Source: Candidatus Methanoplasma reticulitermitis (lineage in GTDB: Archaea; Thermoplasmatota; Thermoplasmata; Methanomassiliicoccales; Methanomethylophilaceae). Taken from it: a stretch of 42,085 bases of DNA. Positions 8,942 through 16,793 of this stretch are shown one piece after another (the stretch's first letter is position 1; the number at the start of each line of letters is the position of its first letter). The position numbers and the translations under genes were made by a program. The stretch is taken from the NCBI GenBank assembly GCA_031287135.1, contig JAITTK010000083.1:1-42085 (forward strand). The letters are read 5' to 3'. The notes beneath the pieces are model-generated. The model was not told where the DNA came from. It ran no database searches and saw only the letters and a program-made list of their open reading frames with translations.

Positions 8942-9823
8942 ATGCGGAGCATGGATAAGAGTACCAAACATGCCATTGTCATAATGGCTGTCGCCGTGGC
9001 GGTCATAGTCGCGGCATTTGTTGGTATTTCAAAGGCCTCCGGCGTGAGCCCGTTTCAGACGGTGGTCGAATCCGGGAGCATGCAGCACGGCATAGGCTCG
9101 CAGATAGGCGTGATAGATACCGGGGACATGGTTGTCGTAAAGAATAAGGACAGCATGGTCATACAGTCTTTCATAGACGGTTACAAAACCGGATACGAGA
9201 GATTCGGAAATTACGGGGATGTGATCATATACAATCGCGGGCCGGATCTGAATCCCGTAATACATAGGGCCATACTGTGGCTTGATTATAATGGGAACGG
9301 AACATGGAGCGCTCCCAGTTTGGAAGGATATCCCCGTGAGCTTTGGTTATGCAGCGGCAGTCCCGACGGCGACTACATGAATTTGTCAGGGACCCTTACC
9401 CTGAAGAACATAGGTTATGTGGATACTCCCGACGCGAGCATAAATTTGGATACCCTTGCAGCGGGCAGCCCCACCGATGGATACCTTACAAAGGGGGACA
9501 ACAACTCCAGATTCGATCAACCGTCCAGTCTGGCCGGTGTGAACGGCCTGATATCCTATGATAGAATAAAATCGGTGGCTTGGTTTGAAATACCGTGGGC
9601 TGGTACTTTTAAAATGGTATTCAACGGAAAAACAAATATCATCGATTATTGGGTTCCCAACACGATACCTTGTATCGCAGCATCGGCACTGCTGTGGATA
9701 TTTCTGATCGTCAGTATAAGTTTCCTTTATGATTACAGATATTATCAGAAAATCAAAGAAGAGTTGCGTGAGGAGATGAACGCCCCCACCCCTTTATTTC
9801 CAGTGGAAAATAAAAAAGAATGA
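8942..9823 (+). CDS. Signal peptidase I, archaeal/ER (Sec11) type
   Basis: This membrane-bound serine protease removes signal peptides from exported proteins. An N-terminal membrane helix (residues ~11-29) is followed by the catalytic Ser46 in VVESGSMQHG. His108 in PVIHRAI stands where the archaeal/ER type uses His instead of Lys, and acidic residues follow in TKGDNNSRFDQ (~186-192). A second membrane helix lies near residues 240-262, followed by a charged tail. About 60 residues separate Ser and His, which looks longer than in simple archaeal forms. ATG 8942 or 8951 may be the start. The last codons carry the left origin recognition box, and the stop is only 2 nt from the convergent cdc6 stop. 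Confidence 0.9.
   Translation: MRSMDKSTKHAIVIMAVAVAVIVAAFVGISKASGVSPFQTVVESGSMQHGIGSQIGVIDTGDMVVVKNKDSMVIQSFIDGYKTGYERFGNYGDVIIYNRGPDLNPVIHRAILWLDYNGNGTWSAPSLEGYPRELWLCSGSPDGDYMNLSGTLTLKNIGYVDTPDASINLDTLAAGSPTDGYLTKGDNNSRFDQPSSLAGVNGLISYDRIKSVAWFEIPWAGTFKMVFNGKTNIIDYWVPNTIPCIAASALLWIFLIVSISFLYDYRYYQKIKEELREEMNAPTPLFPVENKKE
9780..9809 (-). other. Left origin recognition box (ORB), inside the signal peptidase gene
   Basis: Read on the minus strand, this is TTTCCACTGGAAA, then TAAA and a G tract interrupted by one T. It is the exact reverse complement, over all 30 bases, of 11361-11390. A short dyad followed by a G tract is the plan of ORBs bound by archaeal Orc1/Cdc6. It lies within the last codons of the signal peptidase gene (residues N-A-P-T-P-L-F-P-V-E-N), 17 nt from the end of cdc6. 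The G tract points away from cdc6. Confidence 0.85.
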
Positions 9824-9825
9824 AA

Positions 9826-11064
9826 TCATACCGTGGGCAAAGTCGTTTGCTTGGCGGGTTTGTGTTTTGAAAGAGGTTCAAACAATTCATCTTTCGTGAC
9901 AAATTCAACTATGTCCTTATTGATATTGAGTTCTATTTCCCTTGTCCTGCCGTTCCTTCCGAATGACTTGACCCTTGCATGTATTATACCTAACATATCC
10001 AATTCCGATATTAGATCGGAGACCCTTTTCTCTTTCAAAATCAGACAGCTCAATGCATTGCATATCTCTTTGTAAACGGAATATACATCACCGGTTGTGA
10101 CCACGGTATTCTTACACTCATGATTCCTTATTATACTCATAAGGACTATCTTCGATTGTGCCGGCAGGGTCTTTATCACTTCAATGACAGCATCCAATTC
10201 TATTTTACTTCTGGCAAAATCAACGTGAGCACCCGTGATTATATTATCTCCGTTTCTTTCGGCTATTTCAGCGGAGACTTTAAGGAAATCCAATGCCCTT
10301 CTGGCATCCCCCGACATTTGAGCCGATATCGCGGCACAGTAAGGTATGACACCATCTTCAATTACCCCGGGTTCAAATGCCAACTCCGCTCTTTTCCTCA
10401 GTATGTCCTGAAGCTGTTCGGGATTATAAGGAGGGAAAACGACTTTTTCCTCACCGAGTCTGCTTTTTATCCTCGGTGTGAGAAGTTCTGTGAACTTCGT
10501 ATTGTTTGTTACGCCTATTATCGATATTTTTGATTCTTTGAGAATTTCATTCATCGTGGTCAGGAAATAAAATATGTCATCCCCGTTCTTTTGGAGTATC
10601 CTGTCTATCTCATCGAGAACTATTATGAAAACCTTATTCTCCCTGTCTATGTGAAACAGCAGTGTCTCGTATACTCTGTCCAAGCTCCATCCGGTGAATG
10701 GTATCTTACTGTTCTGGTCCGTTATTATCTGATTAGATATGTTATAGAGTATTCCATAAGGGTTATCGACGATCTCACAATTGACATATATGAAACCGCA
10801 ATTCTTTTTTTCGGAATCCGCTTTCATAAGTTCTTTTCCTATGTAATTGAGGACAGCTGTTTTTCCTGTCCCCGTTTTTCCTATCACGAGTATGTTGGAA
10901 GGTTTGTCTTTGTTGAGGGATGGGGTTATTATCTCAACGATATTATTGATTTCGTTTTCCCTGTGAGGCAGCTGATCTGGTATGTATGTAGTCTGAAGAA
11001 TGTTCCTGTTTTTTATGAGAGTATTCCTTTTGTTTATTGATTTGTCAAATATTGATTCTCCCAT
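9826..11064 (-). CDS. cdc6: Replication initiator Orc1/Cdc6
   Basis: This AAA+ initiator binds origin boxes and loads the MCM helicase. It has 412 residues. Walker A is IGKTGTGKT (~61-69) and Walker B is IIVLDEIDRI (~148-156). The sensor-2 segment SGDARRALDFL and a C-terminal winged helix with the basic turn RVKSFGRNGRTREIELNINK follow. The start at 11064 has a clear AGAGGT site a few bases upstream. The gene is more AT-rich than its neighbours and is bracketed by two identical inverted ORBs, which places it at an origin. It is convergent with the signal peptidase gene, with 2 nt between the stops. Confidence 0.97.
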   Translation of the reverse strand: MGESIFDKSINKRNTLIKNRNILQTTYIPDQLPHRENEINNIVEIITPSLNKDKPSNILVIGKTGTGKTAVLNYIGKELMKADSEKKNCGFIYVNCEIVDNPYGILYNISNQIITDQNSKIPFTGWSLDRVYETLLFHIDRENKVFIIVLDEIDRILQKNGDDIFYFLTTMNEILKESKISIIGVTNNTKFTELLTPRIKSRLGEEKVVFPPYNPEQLQDILRKRAELAFEPGVIEDGVIPYCAAISAQMSGDARRALDFLKVSAEIAERNGDNIITGAHVDFARSKIELDAVIEVIKTLPAQSKIVLMSIIRNHECKNTVVTTGDVYSVYKEICNALSCLILKEKRVSDLISELDMLGIIHARVKSFGRNGRTREIELNINKDIVEFVTKDELFEPLSKHKPAKQTTLPTV

Positions 11065-11109
11065 TTTCGGACCTCTTTTTCATGCGCCGGGATATATGGC
11101 GGGAGGTTT

Positions 11110-11118
11110 GTTATAATG
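11110..11118 (-). promoter_or_regulatory. Possible TATA box of cdc6
   Basis: On the minus strand CATTATAAC lies about 46-54 nt before the cdc6 ATG. A transcript starting about 25 nt downstream would carry the AGAGGT ribosome binding site. A second candidate, CATATATCC, lies closer, at about 11092-11100. Confidence 0.4.
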
Positions 11119-11127
11119 ATTTCTTAA

Positions 11128-11156
11128 CCCGGTTTTTTCGATGTTGAAAAATCGGG
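11128..11156. repeat. 29-bp palindrome between divergent cdc6 and microprotein genes
   Basis: The left arm CCCGGTTTTTTC (11128-11139) pairs with the right arm GAAAAATCGGG (11146-11156) across a 6-nt centre, with one mismatch and one unpaired T. Genes point away from it on both sides, so it is unlikely to be a terminator. It could be a regulator site for the divergent promoters, a degenerate Cdc6-binding dyad, or an extrusion element of the origin. Confidence 0.6.
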
Positions 11157-11163
11157 ATATTAG

Positions 11164-11171
11164 TTTTATAA
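11164..11171 (+). promoter_or_regulatory. TATA box of the 28-residue membrane peptide gene
   Basis: TTTTATAA is centred about 25 nt before position 11193. A transcript starting there would have a ~28-nt leader containing the strong AAGGAG site that precedes the ATG at 11221. Confidence 0.5.
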
Positions 11172-11220
11172 GATGAATGATGTTACCGAAAGCAGTTGCT
11201 TAATGCAAAGGAGAAATTCA

Positions 11221-11307
11221 ATGAAAGGATGGCTTGTCATCGGAGCTTGTGTACTCGGTATAGTGGCGTTCATAGCACTTATATGGGCAATAGGCACGTT
11301 TTTCTGA
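11221..11307 (+). CDS. 28-residue single-helix membrane microprotein next to cdc6
   Basis: The open frame starts MKGWLVIGACVLGIVAFIAL and ends with WAIGTFF, 28 residues in all. It is one continuous hydrophobic helix with a single Lys near the N-terminus, so probably one membrane span. It has an unusually good set of signals for its size: a TATA box (11164-11171), AAGGAG 7 nt before the ATG, and a TGA stop. It lies between cdc6 and the right ORB. I do not recognise the family. It may be a real small membrane peptide; chance cannot be excluded at this length, but the ribosome binding site is better than those of many larger genes here. Confidence 0.6.
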   Translation: MKGWLVIGACVLGIVAFIALIWAIGTFF

Positions 11308-11360
11308 AAATCAAATATTTTCAAATATAAATCATTTTCATGATCAATCATCCTGATATG

Positions 11361-11390
11361 TTTCCACTGGAAATAAAGGGGTGGGGGCGT
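11361..11390 (+). other. Right origin recognition box (ORB)
   Basis: The site consists of TTTCCACTGGAAA, then TAAA and a G tract (GGGGTGGGGG). It is a perfect 30-base inverted copy of 9780-9809. It lies in non-coding DNA directly beside an AT-rich stretch. Its G tract points right, away from cdc6. Known archaeal ORBs combine a short dyad with a G run and are contacted by the winged helix and AAA+ domain of Orc1/Cdc6. Confidence 0.88.
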
Positions 11391-11456
11391 ATTATCGGAT
11401 TACGGCCATAATTGTAATTTTTACGTATTGAATATGACCGATCGGAATAACCGCTC

Positions 11457-11750
11457 ATGAAAATCATGGATAGATACTCGTTGTTGTGCATAGCGGCTTC
11501 GATGATCATTTTGACCGTGCTGCTTACGGAGGATGAGACTGTGAATAAAGAACGCATAGGTATCATCCACGGCATCGAAGAAACACAGAACGGTTATACA
11601 TTCACATTTGAAGATTCCGACGGTGAAGATATGAGATGTTTCAGCAGGAATGAGCCAGATGACAATGGGATCCATAAAATCATCGGAACCATGTCCGAAG
11701 ATGGCAGTATTTTCTTTGTGAGTTCGATGGTCTTATTGTCATCAGAATGA
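11457..11750 (+). CDS. Membrane-anchored OB-fold-like small protein
   Basis: A 97-residue protein. An N-terminal hydrophobic helix (YSLLCIAASMIILTVLL, ~6-23) could be a membrane anchor or uncleaved signal. It is followed by a ~65-residue beta-rich domain, IGIIHGIEETQNGYTFTFED through SEDGSIFFVSSMVLL. The strand pattern with a G-x-I start and a central D-x-x-G-x-x-x-R-C-F turn resembles small OB-fold nucleic-acid-binding domains, but no catalytic residues are seen. It lies 29 nt upstream of tiaS on the same strand and is likely co-transcribed with it. Start is ATG 11457 or 11466; no clear ribosome binding site. Function unknown. Confidence 0.75.
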   Translation: MKIMDRYSLLCIAASMIILTVLLTEDETVNKERIGIIHGIEETQNGYTFTFEDSDGEDMRCFSRNEPDDNGIHKIIGTMSEDGSIFFVSSMVLLSSE

Positions 11751-11779
11751 ATTATATCATAAGTAAAGAATGACCGGAC

Positions 11780-13102
11780 ATGTATGTGGCAGTGGATGAC
11801 ACCGATTCCGTCAGCGGCAACTGCACAACATTCCTCGCAACGGAAATAATATCCGAATTCCGCGATGAACTGGATTTGATAGGATATCCTAGATTGGTCA
11901 GGCTAAATCCCGCGACTCCGTGGAAAACAAGGGGGAACGGATCCCTCGTGATGAGGTTCGGCAAAGGGATAGGCAAGAAGGTATGCATAGGTAATGTGGA
12001 CGACAGGGACATATTCTGTTTCGAGAGAATGGGTACATTTGAACCCGACGAAAATACGGTCATCAGCAGAATAGTCCCTCTGATAGAGAAGAACAGTGAG
12101 CCCGATGCGAATCCCGGATTGGTTGTCAGCAGGAAAAGACCTTCCCAATCGATGTATTGGAGAGGAGTACGGACGATATTGGATAAAAAAGCGGCCGAGG
12201 ATGAGATTGAAAGGATCGGTGCTTTCAAGTATGAAATCGGGAACGGCCGCGGTATAATAGGCGCGGCATGCGGTATGGCCTGGAGGCCTAGGGACAGTAC
12301 GTTGGAACTCCTGACATACAGGCCGACCGGGAGATGGGGGACCGAACGGATATTCGAACCCCTTTCCATAAGGGATATGGATACGGCACTGCCTTCGACA
12401 TTCAACAGCTGGGAGGAGAGGACGCAGAAGGTGACGATGATTCCGTCGACACCGTGCCCGATAATGTATGGCCTCAGGGGCGACAGTCTCCGGGATCTCA
12501 TAAAAGGAAAAGACATCATAAGAACGGAACCAATAGGCCGCTGGATGATATTCCTGACAAACCAGGGCACAGACGATCATATAATGAATAATCCGAAACA
12601 GCTGATACCGAACCAATCATATTACGTGGAAGGCAGGGTCGTGGCCGGCGAGCATGTAACAGGCGGACATGTGTTCACGGAAATAACGACAAAATACGGA
12701 TCGATCACAGTCGGGGCGTATGAGCCGTCAAAAGAATTCCGTTATCTTTTTGATAATTTGTCGGAGGGAGATACGATAGGTGTGATGGGTGAGCTCAGAG
12801 AGGAACCCAGGACACTTAACGCCGAGAAAGTCAAAGTGATAGATGTTGCGGATGCTTATGAGAAAATATCGAATCCGGTCTGCCCCGGGTGCGGCAGGAC
12901 CATGGAGTCTGTGGGCAGAGACAAGGGATACAGATGCAGGAGATGCCATACTTCTTCCCCGGAACCTCGGTTGTTAAGGTCCGTGAGATGGGTCAGGGAG
13001 GGGTGGTACGAACCGCCCGCGGCGGCACGGAGGCATCTGTCGAAACCCCTCAAGAGGATGGGGTTGGAACAACCTGTTGATTTCGTCAATAGACGTATAT
13101 GA
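11780..13102 (+). CDS. tiaS: tRNA(Ile2) 2-agmatinylcytidine synthetase TiaS
   Basis: TiaS uses ATP and agmatine to modify C34 of the CAU anticodon of tRNA-Ile2, so that the tRNA reads AUA codons. The 440-residue protein starts MYVAVDDTDSVSGNCTTFLA; the DDTDS motif is the family hallmark and binds ATP-Mg. The middle section carries RPSQSMYWRGVRTI and GNGRGIIGAACGMAWR. An OB-fold domain follows (~280-360) and then a zinc ribbon, CPGCGRTM...CRRCHTS (~370-395), that holds the tRNA end. Length and domain order are normal. AUA is used freely in this window, so the enzyme would be essential. Confidence 0.95.
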   Translation: MYVAVDDTDSVSGNCTTFLATEIISEFRDELDLIGYPRLVRLNPATPWKTRGNGSLVMRFGKGIGKKVCIGNVDDRDIFCFERMGTFEPDENTVISRIVPLIEKNSEPDANPGLVVSRKRPSQSMYWRGVRTILDKKAAEDEIERIGAFKYEIGNGRGIIGAACGMAWRPRDSTLELLTYRPTGRWGTERIFEPLSIRDMDTALPSTFNSWEERTQKVTMIPSTPCPIMYGLRGDSLRDLIKGKDIIRTEPIGRWMIFLTNQGTDDHIMNNPKQLIPNQSYYVEGRVVAGEHVTGGHVFTEITTKYGSITVGAYEPSKEFRYLFDNLSEGDTIGVMGELREEPRTLNAEKVKVIDVADAYEKISNPVCPGCGRTMESVGRDKGYRCRRCHTSSPEPRLLRSVRWVREGWYEPPAAARRHLSKPLKRMGLEQPVDFVNRRI

Positions 13103-13165
13103 ATACCGACACCAATAAATACTGAAGTCCCCACTTATGCCCGTTAAACCGGATGAGGTATGCAT

Positions 13166-14344
13166 ATGGAAGAAATTGTTATAATCGGCGCGGCGAGGAC
13201 TGCGATAGGGAAATACGGTAAAGCGCTCAGCGGCATCAAGGTGACGGAACTCGGCGCCACCGCGATAGGAGAGGCTGTGAAACGTGCGGGACTCGCCCCG
13301 ACGGACATAGAGGAATGTATAATGGGGAATGTGATCTCGACAGGTCTCGGACAGAATCCAGCCAGACAGTCCGCCGTCGGAGCCGGACTCCCGGTCGAGA
13401 TCGGTTCGTATACCGTGAACGCCGTCTGCGGCTCCGGACTGAAATCAGTCATGAATGCCGCGGACGCCATAAAGGCCGGGGAGTACAACGTCATTGCCAC
13501 GGGCGGCATGGAGAGCATGAGCAACATCCCCTACTATGTGGACGGTGCCAGATGGGGATTCAAGATGAATGACCAGATCATGACGGATACGATGGTCCAT
13601 GACGGTTTATGGGATATCTTCAACAATCAGCACATGGGTTTCACGGGAGAGATCGTCGCGGAGAGGTTCGGGGTAACGAGAGAAGATGCCGATCGGCTCT
13701 CGGCGGACAGCCACAGGAAAGCCGCGGCTGCACAGGCAGCCGGCAAGTTCAAGAAAGAAATAGTCCCGTATGTGATCAAATCGAGGAAAGGTGACACGGT
13801 ATTCGAGGTCGATGAGGGGATAAGGGCGGACACGACCCTTGAATCCCTGGCCAGTCTGAAGCCGGTGTTCAAGAAGGACGGCGTGGTGACGGCGGGGAAC
13901 TCATCACAGCTCAGCGACGGGGCATCGGCCGTGATCGTCTCGTCAAGGTCATGGGCCGAAGAACGCGGCATAAAGCCTATGGCCAGCATAATCGCATACG
14001 GCGAGAGAGGGGTTGCACCGGAGTTGATCATGGAAGCCCCCATACCGGCGACCGAGCATGTTCTCAAGAAAGCGGGGATGACCATTGACGACATAGATCT
14101 CTTTGAGCACAACGAAGCATTCGCAACGGCATCATGTGCGGTCAAGAAAGCACTCAATGTACCGGATGAGAAATTCAACGTCAACGGAGGGGCGGTCGCT
14201 CTCGGGCATCCCATAGGCTGTTCCGGTTCGCGTGTCCTGACAACACTGATACATGCTCTTCAGGACCGCAACAAAGAGACGGGTCTGTGCACACTGTGCC
14301 TCGGCGGAGGGAACGCAGTGACTATGATTGTCCGCAAAGGATGA
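13166..14344 (+). CDS. Acetyl-CoA C-acetyltransferase (thiolase)
   Basis: This enzyme would join two acetyl-CoA to form acetoacetyl-CoA, a first step of the mevalonate route to archaeal lipids, or run in reverse. The 392-residue protein has the nucleophile Cys88 in NAVCGSGLKS, the motif GHPIGCSGSR with the catalytic His, and a second Cys in LCTLCLGGGN near the end. All three catalytic parts of classical thiolases are present. I start at ATG 13166 rather than 13160, because GAGGT lies 6 nt before it. A TATA-like AATAAATAC (13114-13122) precedes it. The full bacterial-type motif set contrasts with the divergent thiolase often paired with HMG-CoA synthase in archaea; transfer is possible. Confidence 0.93.
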   Translation: MEEIVIIGAARTAIGKYGKALSGIKVTELGATAIGEAVKRAGLAPTDIEECIMGNVISTGLGQNPARQSAVGAGLPVEIGSYTVNAVCGSGLKSVMNAADAIKAGEYNVIATGGMESMSNIPYYVDGARWGFKMNDQIMTDTMVHDGLWDIFNNQHMGFTGEIVAERFGVTREDADRLSADSHRKAAAAQAAGKFKKEIVPYVIKSRKGDTVFEVDEGIRADTTLESLASLKPVFKKDGVVTAGNSSQLSDGASAVIVSSRSWAEERGIKPMASIIAYGERGVAPELIMEAPIPATEHVLKKAGMTIDDIDLFEHNEAFATASCAVKKALNVPDEKFNVNGGAVALGHPIGCSGSRVLTTLIHALQDRNKETGLCTLCLGGGNAVTMIVRKG

Positions 14345-14445
14345 ACGATCGTTCTTTCAAAATACGTTAACAAACCCTTTCCTTTTCCGATACCGACAGC
14401 AAACATATTATGAATCCCCGATGATTCGTATCACGGAGGGAGATA

Positions 14446-15666
14446 ATGGAACTGAAGAACATCCTTGACAGCATCGAAGAATCCAGAGATGACATGGTGA
14501 AGATAATGTCGGAGATGATACGCATTCCGGCACTCGCTCCGATAAACGGCGGCACAGGGGAAACCAAACGGGCGGAGATGCTCGAAAGATATCTCGAGGG
14601 ATATGACAGTGTGATGAGGATCGACGTCCGGGATGACCACGATCCGGGCGTTATGAGGCCGAACATCCTCGCCAAAAAAGACGGGAAGGAGAAAGGTACG
14701 GTTTGGATCGTAGCTCACACGGACACCGTGCCCGCCGGGGACCTGAAGGACTGGGACACCAATCCTTTCGAGCCTGTCGTCAGGGACGGGAAGATATACG
14801 GACGCGGCACAGAGGACAACGGCCAGGCTATAATATCATCGATGTTCGCCTCCAAGTTCATCCCCAAGGAGATGCTCTCAAAGAGGTCTATAGGCATAGC
14901 GTATGTCGCGGACGAAGAAACCACAAGCAAGATGGGGATAGAGTATCTAATCAGAAAAGGTCATTTTTCGGAGGATGATGTGTTTATAGTTCCGGATTGG
15001 GGTACCCCCGAGGGCGACCTCATCGATATAGCGGAGAAGAATCTGATATGGTTGCAGTTCAATGTGGCCGGGAAGTCAACCCACGGATCAACTCCCGAGA
15101 AGGGGATAAATGCGTTCAAGGTCGGGACAGAATTCCTGACGGATCTGATCGCAGAGTTCGGTAAGGAGTTCCCGAAGGCCGATGAGATGTTCTGTCCCGG
15201 CATATCCACATTTGAGCCGACCAAGTGTGCCGGCACGGTCATGAATGTTAACACGATACCCGGGAACTTCGAATTCTCAATGGATATAAGGGTGCTCCCG
15301 GAATATCGTCTGGATGATGTGGCGGCAGTCGCTGAGCGCATCGCAAAAAAGCATGAAGAGAAGACAGGTGCCAGGATACGTATGCGCGAGTTGCAGAGAC
15401 ATGATTCCGGCAAGATCTCGTCGACCGAGGGCGCAGTCTTCGATGCTCTGATGGATTCCATAGAATCGGTAACCGGGGTAAGACCGAAACCCGTGGGGGT
15501 CGGAGGGGCTACATGCGCGAACTTCTTCAGGAAAGAGGGCTATGATGCATATGTGTGGGAGTGTGGAGGGGGAACGCTCCACGGTCCGAACGAGTATGTC
15601 GTCATCGACAACATGGTAACGGATGCTAAGGTATTTGCATCGTTGTTCTATAAATTGTGCGTGTGA
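14446..15666 (+). CDS. M20 family metallopeptidase (ArgE/DapE-like)
   Basis: This is a zinc-dependent amidohydrolase or dipeptidase of 406 residues. Metal ligands appear in order: WIVAHTDTVPAGD (His), GRGTEDNGQ (bridging Asp), YVADEETTSK (catalytic Glu and ligand Glu), and GGGTLHGPNEYV (final His). A lid/dimerisation domain lies between about residues 190 and 310. The ribosome binding site GGAGGGAG is 3 nt before the ATG. It stands alone between the thiolase and the convergent ftsY gene, with 11 nt between stops. Without biosynthetic neighbours I cannot choose between succinyl-diaminopimelate desuccinylase, acetylornithine deacetylase and a dipeptidase. Confidence 0.9.
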   Translation: MELKNILDSIEESRDDMVKIMSEMIRIPALAPINGGTGETKRAEMLERYLEGYDSVMRIDVRDDHDPGVMRPNILAKKDGKEKGTVWIVAHTDTVPAGDLKDWDTNPFEPVVRDGKIYGRGTEDNGQAIISSMFASKFIPKEMLSKRSIGIAYVADEETTSKMGIEYLIRKGHFSEDDVFIVPDWGTPEGDLIDIAEKNLIWLQFNVAGKSTHGSTPEKGINAFKVGTEFLTDLIAEFGKEFPKADEMFCPGISTFEPTKCAGTVMNVNTIPGNFEFSMDIRVLPEYRLDDVAAVAERIAKKHEEKTGARIRMRELQRHDSGKISSTEGAVFDALMDSIESVTGVRPKPVGVGGATCANFFRKEGYDAYVWECGGGTLHGPNEYVVIDNMVTDAKVFASLFYKLCV

Positions 15667-15677
15667 CGGAATACGGG

Positions 15678-16784
15678 TCACTCTTCGAAAAGGCGGTCGA
15701 GCATCCAGTCCGAATCGAAAACCTGCAGATCATCATAGCCTTGGCCGTCTGATACGAATGCTATGGGTTTCCCGATGGTATGTGCTATCGAGAGAGCGGC
15801 ACCGCCCTTTGCGTCTGTATCTATCTTCGTGAGAACTATCGCATCTATCCCGATCGCGGCGTCAAATACCTTCGCCTGCTCTATGGCATCGTTCCCCGCA
15901 AGGGCATCCCCAACGAAGACCTTCAGTGCGGGCTTTGATATTCTGGCTATCTTCTTCATCTCGTCAATGAGATTGTTGTTGGTCTGCATTCTGCCGGCCG
16001 TGTCAAGAAGGACCACATCTTTCCTTTTGGATTTGGCATGCTCTATGGCATCGAATGCCACCGCGGACGGATCCGCGTCCTGGCCCTGTTTCACTATTTT
16101 AACTCCGAGCCTTTCGGCATGGATGCTGAGCTGCTCGATTGCCCCGGCCCTGAATGTGTCGCATGCCGCTATGACAACACTCTTCTCTTTGTCCGAGAGC
16201 CTCTTGGCTATCTTGGCTATGGTTGTCGTCTTACCCGTCCCGTTGATACCGACGAACATTATCACGACAGGCTTCGGCTGTTCTTCCAACCATTCGTCGA
16301 AGTCGAAAACGTTGACTTTCAGGACATCTCTGACCGCTTCTTTCACGGCTGTCTCGACGACCTCTTCCAAAGTGTACTGTCTCCCGTATTTTTTGTTGAT
16401 CAGGTTATCCCTGACACCCAGGATTATATCCTGGACCACGGGATAAGCGACATCGGATTCCAAAAGGATGACTTCGAGTTCATCCAGCAGATCGTCGAGG
16501 GAATCGTCTTTTATCTTCTTCCCCGAATCACCGACCATTCTTTCCATGGGAGAGTCCTTCTCCCGAGGTTCTGATTTTTTCTTCTTGCCGAGTTTCAGTT
16601 GTTCTTTTCTCGAGATCGGCTTCTCCTCTTCGATCGGAATTTCTTCCTTTGCCTCGGGCACATCCCCTTCCGGCTCCGGAAGGTCCACGCTCTTGTCGCC
16701 CCCCTCATAAACCTTTTCGGGATCCAGCTTAGAGGATGACTTGCCGAGAACATTTTTGAGTTTGGATTTCAAAGAGTCGAACAT
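15678..16784 (-). CDS. ftsY: Signal recognition particle receptor FtsY
   Basis: This GTPase receptor docks SRP-ribosome complexes at the membrane. The 368-residue protein has an acidic and basic N-terminal tail (1-95), then the helical N domain, then the G domain: G1 GINGTGKTTTIAKIAK (~180), DTFRAGAIEQL, LLDTAGRMQTN, and the guanine-specificity motif TKID. The C-terminal helix ends MLDRLFEE. It follows pfdA by 9 nt and ends convergently with the M20 peptidase gene. The order rplX-pfdA-ftsY recurs in Euryarchaeota, so the gene is probably expressed with translation and folding factors. Confidence 0.97.
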   Translation of the reverse strand: MFDSLKSKLKNVLGKSSSKLDPEKVYEGGDKSVDLPEPEGDVPEAKEEIPIEEEKPISRKEQLKLGKKKKSEPREKDSPMERMVGDSGKKIKDDSLDDLLDELEVILLESDVAYPVVQDIILGVRDNLINKKYGRQYTLEEVVETAVKEAVRDVLKVNVFDFDEWLEEQPKPVVIMFVGINGTGKTTTIAKIAKRLSDKEKSVVIAACDTFRAGAIEQLSIHAERLGVKIVKQGQDADPSAVAFDAIEHAKSKRKDVVLLDTAGRMQTNNNLIDEMKKIARISKPALKVFVGDALAGNDAIEQAKVFDAAIGIDAIVLTKIDTDAKGGAALSIAHTIGKPIAFVSDGQGYDDLQVFDSDWMLDRLFEE

Positions 16785-16793
16785 AACAAGGCG

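Larger units (their letters stand above)
11065..11456. other. Probable replication origin (oriC) intergenic region
   Basis: This region lies between divergent cdc6 and the rightward genes. It contains a 29-bp palindrome (11128-11156), a microprotein gene (11221-11307), a strongly AT-rich stretch at about 11305-11360 that could melt first, and an ORB at 11361-11390. Adjacency to orc1/cdc6 and the switch of gene direction around it are the usual context of archaeal origins. Activity is inferred, not shown. Confidence 0.75.

Noticed and set aside
11140..11160. Third ORB copy beside cdc6
   Set aside because: The palindrome at 11128-11156 has some T/A-run resemblance but lacks the TTTCCACTGGAAA dyad and adjoining G tract, so I list it only as a palindrome.
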